The notes under the pieces were generated by a model. The model saw only the letters and a list, made by a program, of their open reading frames with translations. It was not told the DNA's origin and searched no databases. A stretch of 34,006 nt of DNA from an uncultured Clostridia bacterium (lineage in GTDB: Bacteria > Bacillota > Clostridia > Christensenellales > Borkfalkiaceae), in assembly GCA_904501795.1 (NCBI GenBank), contig CAJGCK010000004.1, positions 1-34,006 on the forward strand. Direction: 5' to 3'. This document shows, one piece after another, positions 30,830 through 34,006 of this stretch. Each line of letters starts with the position of its first letter. Positions within the stretch are counted from its first letter, which is position 1. A program made the translations under genes and the position numbers.

Positions 30830-33088
30830 TTACTTCTTTTTGGGTTTTTTGATTTTGTTTAGTTTTTTATTCATTTTAAGAAGTTCTTCTTTGGTAAAAT
30901 TAACGTTTGCCATACCTATCATACCCGCAAGACGAAGCACGGTAAATCCGCCCATCATTTGCATTAGACCGCCGTCCATTTTAATATCAACGTCAAAACC
31001 ACCTGCTTTCTTTTCGCCTTTTTTACCAGCGTTCATTTTCTTTTTTATTGCAAGGCCAACGCCTATAAACCAAAGTTTGCCCCTAAAACAACTCATTATA
31101 TCAGAAATTTTATCGTTTAGAGAAAATCTTCCTTCGGGTGCGTCTATATCAAACCAGTTTAGGATAGCACCTTGTTCTTTTAGTCTATATTCTTCGTTGA
31201 ATACTTCAACTTTTCTAATAACGCTTTGGTCGGTTAAATCACCGGCTTTAGCCTCTATAACGCTCTCCCCTTTGTTTTCCACTTCGAAATAGAAGAAGTG
31301 GTCGGGCGCCGTTTTCTTACCTACACTTTTACCGTTTACAAATAGTTCAACTTCGCTTTGGTTTGAATAAACGGTAATCTTCGTAACGTCTTCAACACGG
31401 TCTACGTAGCGCTTACCACAAACGTGCACGAACGGTTCTTTAGATAGCCACGCTTTATACGCATAGAAAGAGTCCTTCTTATACTTTCTATCCATCGTAA
31501 CAAGCCCTTTGTGGTTTTGACCGTTTTCACCGCCCTCGGCCCTTGCGTCCGCACCGAAATCGAACATGTTCCAAACGTGTGTCGCCCATAAATATTTTCT
31601 ACTAAACAGTTGTTTAATTAGTTCTTCGTGATAATATGCTTGATATTCTTCGGTATAATCGCCTTGGAAAGGATTGCTACTGTGCCAATTCAACGCTTCA
31701 CAACCATACTCGGAGCAACCGATAGGAATATTTGGGTGGGTTTGATGGAATTTGTCAAACCACGGACCGTTCATACTAGTGTCGCCACCGTACCAACCAA
31801 AGTAATGGTTGTACGATACGACGTCTGGTATTTGAATATACGGGTCGGTCATCTTACACATTGACACAACTGCGATAGTTGTTAAACGTGTCTTGTCCAT
31901 CTCGTGAACCAAATCGTTTAATATTCTATGATTTTCGAGCAAATCTTCATCCGAGCCCGCAATAGAAATCTCGTTCGAAAGACCCCACACCACAATACAC
32001 GGGTGGTTATAGTTTTGAACTACTAATTCTTTCATTTGGGAAATAGTGTTTTCTCTACCCGTAGGCATATGCCTTGAAATATAAGGAATTTCAGCCCAAA
32101 CCACTAAACCCTTTTCATCACACAAATCGTAAAAATACTGGTCGTGTTGATAGTGAGCAAGCCTAATGGTCGTTGCGCCCACTTCCATAATCAAATCAAT
32201 ATCTTCTTCATGGTGACAAGGTAAAAGCGCGTTGCCGTACCCTAGTCTATCTTGGTGGCGAGAAACACCCCTTAGCGGATATTCTTCACCGTTTAATATA
32301 AACCCGTTATTAGCGTCAATTTTGAACGAACGACATCCAAAACGTGAACAAACGCTGTCTATAACCTTTTCGCCTTCTACGATTTCCGCTTCTAAACAAT
32401 AAAGGTAGGGATCTTTGCGCCCGTGCCATAAATGAACGTTTTCTATCTCAAAATTAACCTTAAATTCGTTGGTTTCGATTTTGTTTAGTTCTTTTTCTTC
32501 TTTGTCGTAAAGCGTATATACGATTTTTTGACCTTCTTTAAGGTTTTTTACAAATACTTCGACTTCTACGTCTGCTTTTTTATCGACAATAGTCGGCGTG
32601 ATAGTCAAACCTTTTCCGCCATAATAATCAAGGTCGAAATGGCTTTCGTTAACGCAAATAAGGTTTACGTTACGATATAATCCGCCGTAGAACGTAAAGT
32701 CTGCCATTTGCGGATATACCCTTTCGTTTGGAGCGTTATCTACTATAACGCAAACTTCGGTTTCATCTTGTAAATACGGCGTTATATCTACGCGCCAAGT
32801 CGAATATCCCCCGTCGTGATTTGCAATTTCTTTACCGTCTATAAAAACTTGCGCGGACGAGTTGGCGCCACAAAATTCAAGGTAATACAAGTCCGCTTTG
32901 GGAAGGTCCGCTTTCTTTATACTTTTTACGTATAAACACGAGCCACGGAAATAGTCGTTCCCGCCGTCGCAACCATCGGTAGCGTTCCACGTGTGTGGAA
33001 GATTTATCTTCTCTCCTTGACGAAGAGAAACGTCGGTAGTATCTTTTACAAACAACCAGTCTTGATTTAAGTTGATAATATTTCTCAT
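30830..33088 (-). CDS. Glycoside hydrolase family 2 (beta-galactosidase/beta-glucuronidase type)
   Basis: 752 residues from ATG 33088 (GAGG six bases upstream). An upstream in-frame TTG was rejected. No signal peptide, so cytoplasmic. A jelly-roll domain (about 8-175), Ig-like domain (about 175-260) and TIM barrel (about 260-560) are visible. The acid/base is E373 in VVWGLSNE and the nucleophile E460 in IGCSEYG. A second Ig-like domain follows. The last 110 residues form a Lys/Met/Gly-rich extension (KKKMNAGKKGEKKAGG, MQMMGG) ending KKPKKK. The GPH symporter 50 bp upstream suggests hydrolysis of an imported small glycoside. Galactose or glucuronic acid specificity cannot be decided. Confidence 0.9.
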   Translation of the reverse strand: MRNIINLNQDWLFVKDTTDVSLRQGEKINLPHTWNATDGCDGGNDYFRGSCLYVKSIKKADLPKADLYYLEFCGANSSAQVFIDGKEIANHDGGYSTWRVDITPYLQDETEVCVIVDNAPNERVYPQMADFTFYGGLYRNVNLICVNESHFDLDYYGGKGLTITPTIVDKKADVEVEVFVKNLKEGQKIVYTLYDKEEKELNKIETNEFKVNFEIENVHLWHGRKDPYLYCLEAEIVEGEKVIDSVCSRFGCRSFKIDANNGFILNGEEYPLRGVSRHQDRLGYGNALLPCHHEEDIDLIMEVGATTIRLAHYQHDQYFYDLCDEKGLVVWAEIPYISRHMPTGRENTISQMKELVVQNYNHPCIVVWGLSNEISIAGSDEDLLENHRILNDLVHEMDKTRLTTIAVVSMCKMTDPYIQIPDVVSYNHYFGWYGGDTSMNGPWFDKFHQTHPNIPIGCSEYGCEALNWHSSNPFQGDYTEEYQAYYHEELIKQLFSRKYLWATHVWNMFDFGADARAEGGENGQNHKGLVTMDRKYKKDSFYAYKAWLSKEPFVHVCGKRYVDRVEDVTKITVYSNQSEVELFVNGKSVGKKTAPDHFFYFEVENKGESVIEAKAGDLTDQSVIRKVEVFNEEYRLKEQGAILNWFDIDAPEGRFSLNDKISDIMSCFRGKLWFIGVGLAIKKKMNAGKKGEKKAGGFDVDIKMDGGLMQMMGGFTVLRLAGMIGMANVNFTKEELLKMNKKLNKIKKPKKK

Positions 33089-33106
33089 AAAAACCTCTTT
33101 TTTAAT

Positions 33107-33131
33107 AACGCCCAACTTTTCGTCGGGCGTT
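33107..33131 (-). other. Intergenic hairpin between symporter and GH2 gene
   Basis: AACGCCC (33107-33113) and GGGCGTT (33125-33131) form a 7-bp stem with an 11-base loop. On the minus strand it is followed by ATTAAAAAAG rather than a T-run, so it is more likely an mRNA-stability or differential-expression element than a terminator. Confidence 0.6.
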
Positions 33132-33138
33132 AAGTTTA

Positions 33139-34006
33139 TTATTGATTACCTTCGCTTTCCGCGTTGTTTTGCGCGCGTTTTTCAGCTAATTCATCATTCA
33201 TTTTCTTAAGCGTTTTCTTGTCTAGATTGTAAACGAATGCAACGCCAACGAATTGTATTAATGCACTGAACAAGTAGAGCCCCGCCACCAACCAGCACAT
33301 GTTGTGCGCCGTTGCAAAAGTTTGACCCTCCGTGCCAAGCGCTGAAACGTAACCGATTGCACCCATTATTAATAGTACTATCGAAGGTCCAACGCCTTGC
33401 GCAAATTTTCTAAAGAACGAGTGTAACGAGTATATCGTGCCTTCTTCTCTCTTTCCGCACTTCCATTCGTTGTAGTCGATAGCGTCCGCCATAAATGCCC
33501 AAGACACGCAGGTATATACGCCCATTCCTAATCCGTAGAACACTAACGCGATTATATAAACTATTAAGCCTATATCGGCGTTGGGTATTAACGGGAATAT
33601 AAACATTATTATTCCACCAACGATAGAAACTAACGTTCCAACTACCGAAGCTTCTTTCTTTCCGTATTTATCAACGATTTTCTTTATAAACGGCATAAAC
33701 AAGAACATCGGTAAGAAACCAACTACCATTACTAAACCTGAATATTCTGCCTTGCCAAAGTAGGTAGCAAACATTATAGTGTTTGCCGTGGTTGCCGATT
33801 GCATACCTAGGAACATACCTACCGCCGCAAGCGTTGCGCCAACTGCGGGACGGTTTTTCATAAAATTTGCAAAAGCCTTAAAGAAATTAAATCTTTCTAC
33901 CTTTTCGTTCGTTTTAACGGTGTTTTCATCCGCACGAATAGTTATCTTCTTTATCATAAAGATAAACGCAATAAACCCTAAAACGCCCATCAATAATGCA
34001 GCCCAG
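33139..34006 (-). CDS. GPH-family (MelB-like) sugar:cation symporter, partial
   Basis: Runs off the right edge; the frame continues upstream of the first visible Met as W-A-A-L-L-M-G-V, so the N-terminal part is missing. About 288 residues hold the C-terminal half: a cytoplasmic loop (KITIRADENTVKTNEKVERFNFFKAF), six hydrophobic segments with MQSATTANTIMFATYFGKAE and DAIDYNEWKCGKREEGTIYSLHSFFRKFAQG (the MelB/GPH DxxDYNExKxGxRxEG signature), and a charged tail. GPH carriers import glycosides with Na+ or H+. It is the upstream partner of the GH2 gene. Confidence 0.9.
   Translation of the reverse strand, partial: WAALLMGVLGFIAFIFMIKKITIRADENTVKTNEKVERFNFFKAFANFMKNRPAVGATLAAVGMFLGMQSATTANTIMFATYFGKAEYSGLVMVVGFLPMFLFMPFIKKIVDKYGKKEASVVGTLVSIVGGIIMFIFPLIPNADIGLIVYIIALVFYGLGMGVYTCVSWAFMADAIDYNEWKCGKREEGTIYSLHSFFRKFAQGVGPSIVLLIMGAIGYVSALGTEGQTFATAHNMCWLVAGLYLFSALIQFVGVAFVYNLDKKTLKKMNDELAEKRAQNNAESEGNQ

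Noticed and set aside
30840..31292. 150-codon plus-strand frame opposite the GH2 tail
   Set aside because: Shadow of the GH2 gene; no start signals, Ser/Ile/Pro-rich composition.

Overview
The window looks like chromosomal DNA of a low-GC, anaerobic Clostridia-type member of the Bacillota, probably an uncultured gut commensal. Evidence: strong Shine-Dalgarno sites and sigma-A promoters, the ruvC-ruvA-ruvB-queA-tgt / yajC-TIGR04086 arrangement typical of Clostridia, Rex, heterodisulfide-reductase-like electron-transfer genes, an EFR1-type flavodoxin-ferredoxin, a DUF6062 protein and a GH2/GPH-symporter pair. I cannot name the genus; a Christensenellales-like lineage is only a guess.

Layout. 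1-3.4 kb (minus strand): a redox operon rex-fumC-hdrB-hdrC-hdrA (hdrA runs off the left edge), with a well-formed promoter and a candidate Rex operator over the predicted start site. 3.5-9.2 kb (minus): TIGR04086 membrane gene and yajC; tgt and queA (queuosine) separated by a 122-bp tandem repeat; ruvB, ruvA, ruvC. 9.2-12.3 kb: two lipoproteins, a BspA-type leucine-rich-repeat protein and an HtrA-like serine protease. 12.4-17.3 kb: phosphoglucomutase/phosphomannomutase, type I glutamine synthetase, and a parallel-beta-helix GH28-like protein. 17.4-17.7 kb: tRNA-Thr(CGU), followed by an unexplained structured segment bearing a degenerate copy of the tRNA 3' end. 17.7-22.4 kb: patatin-like hydrolase, divergent DUF6062 gene, hypoxanthine phosphoribosyltransferase, and a uracil permease-upp operon behind a candidate attenuator.

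22.4-30.2 kb is the most unusual part. A tight minus-strand operon encodes a rifampin-phosphotransferase-like PEP/pyruvate-binding dikinase, an extended SDR/epimerase, a BaiA-like classical SDR and a BaiE-like SnoaL/NTF2-fold dehydratase. A divergent membrane-bound XRE regulator sits upstream, with a 22-bp perfect palindrome between them. Next come an EFR1 flavodoxin-ferredoxin and, divergently, a CrtC/AttH-like lipocalin-fold protein. Together they could form a pathway that phosphorylates, oxidises and dehydrates a hydroxylated hydrophobic compound (steroid, terpenoid or other xenobiotic); this is inference.

30.2-34.0 kb: a small HTH regulator and small divergent protein, enclosed by two copies of one 31-bp terminator hairpin in inverted orientation, then a cytoplasmic GH2 glycosidase and a GPH-family sugar symporter that runs off the right edge.

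Three genes (ruvC, DUF6062, XRE regulator) have good promoters placed so that the transcript would start at or within a few bases of the start codon, which suggests leaderless mRNAs.
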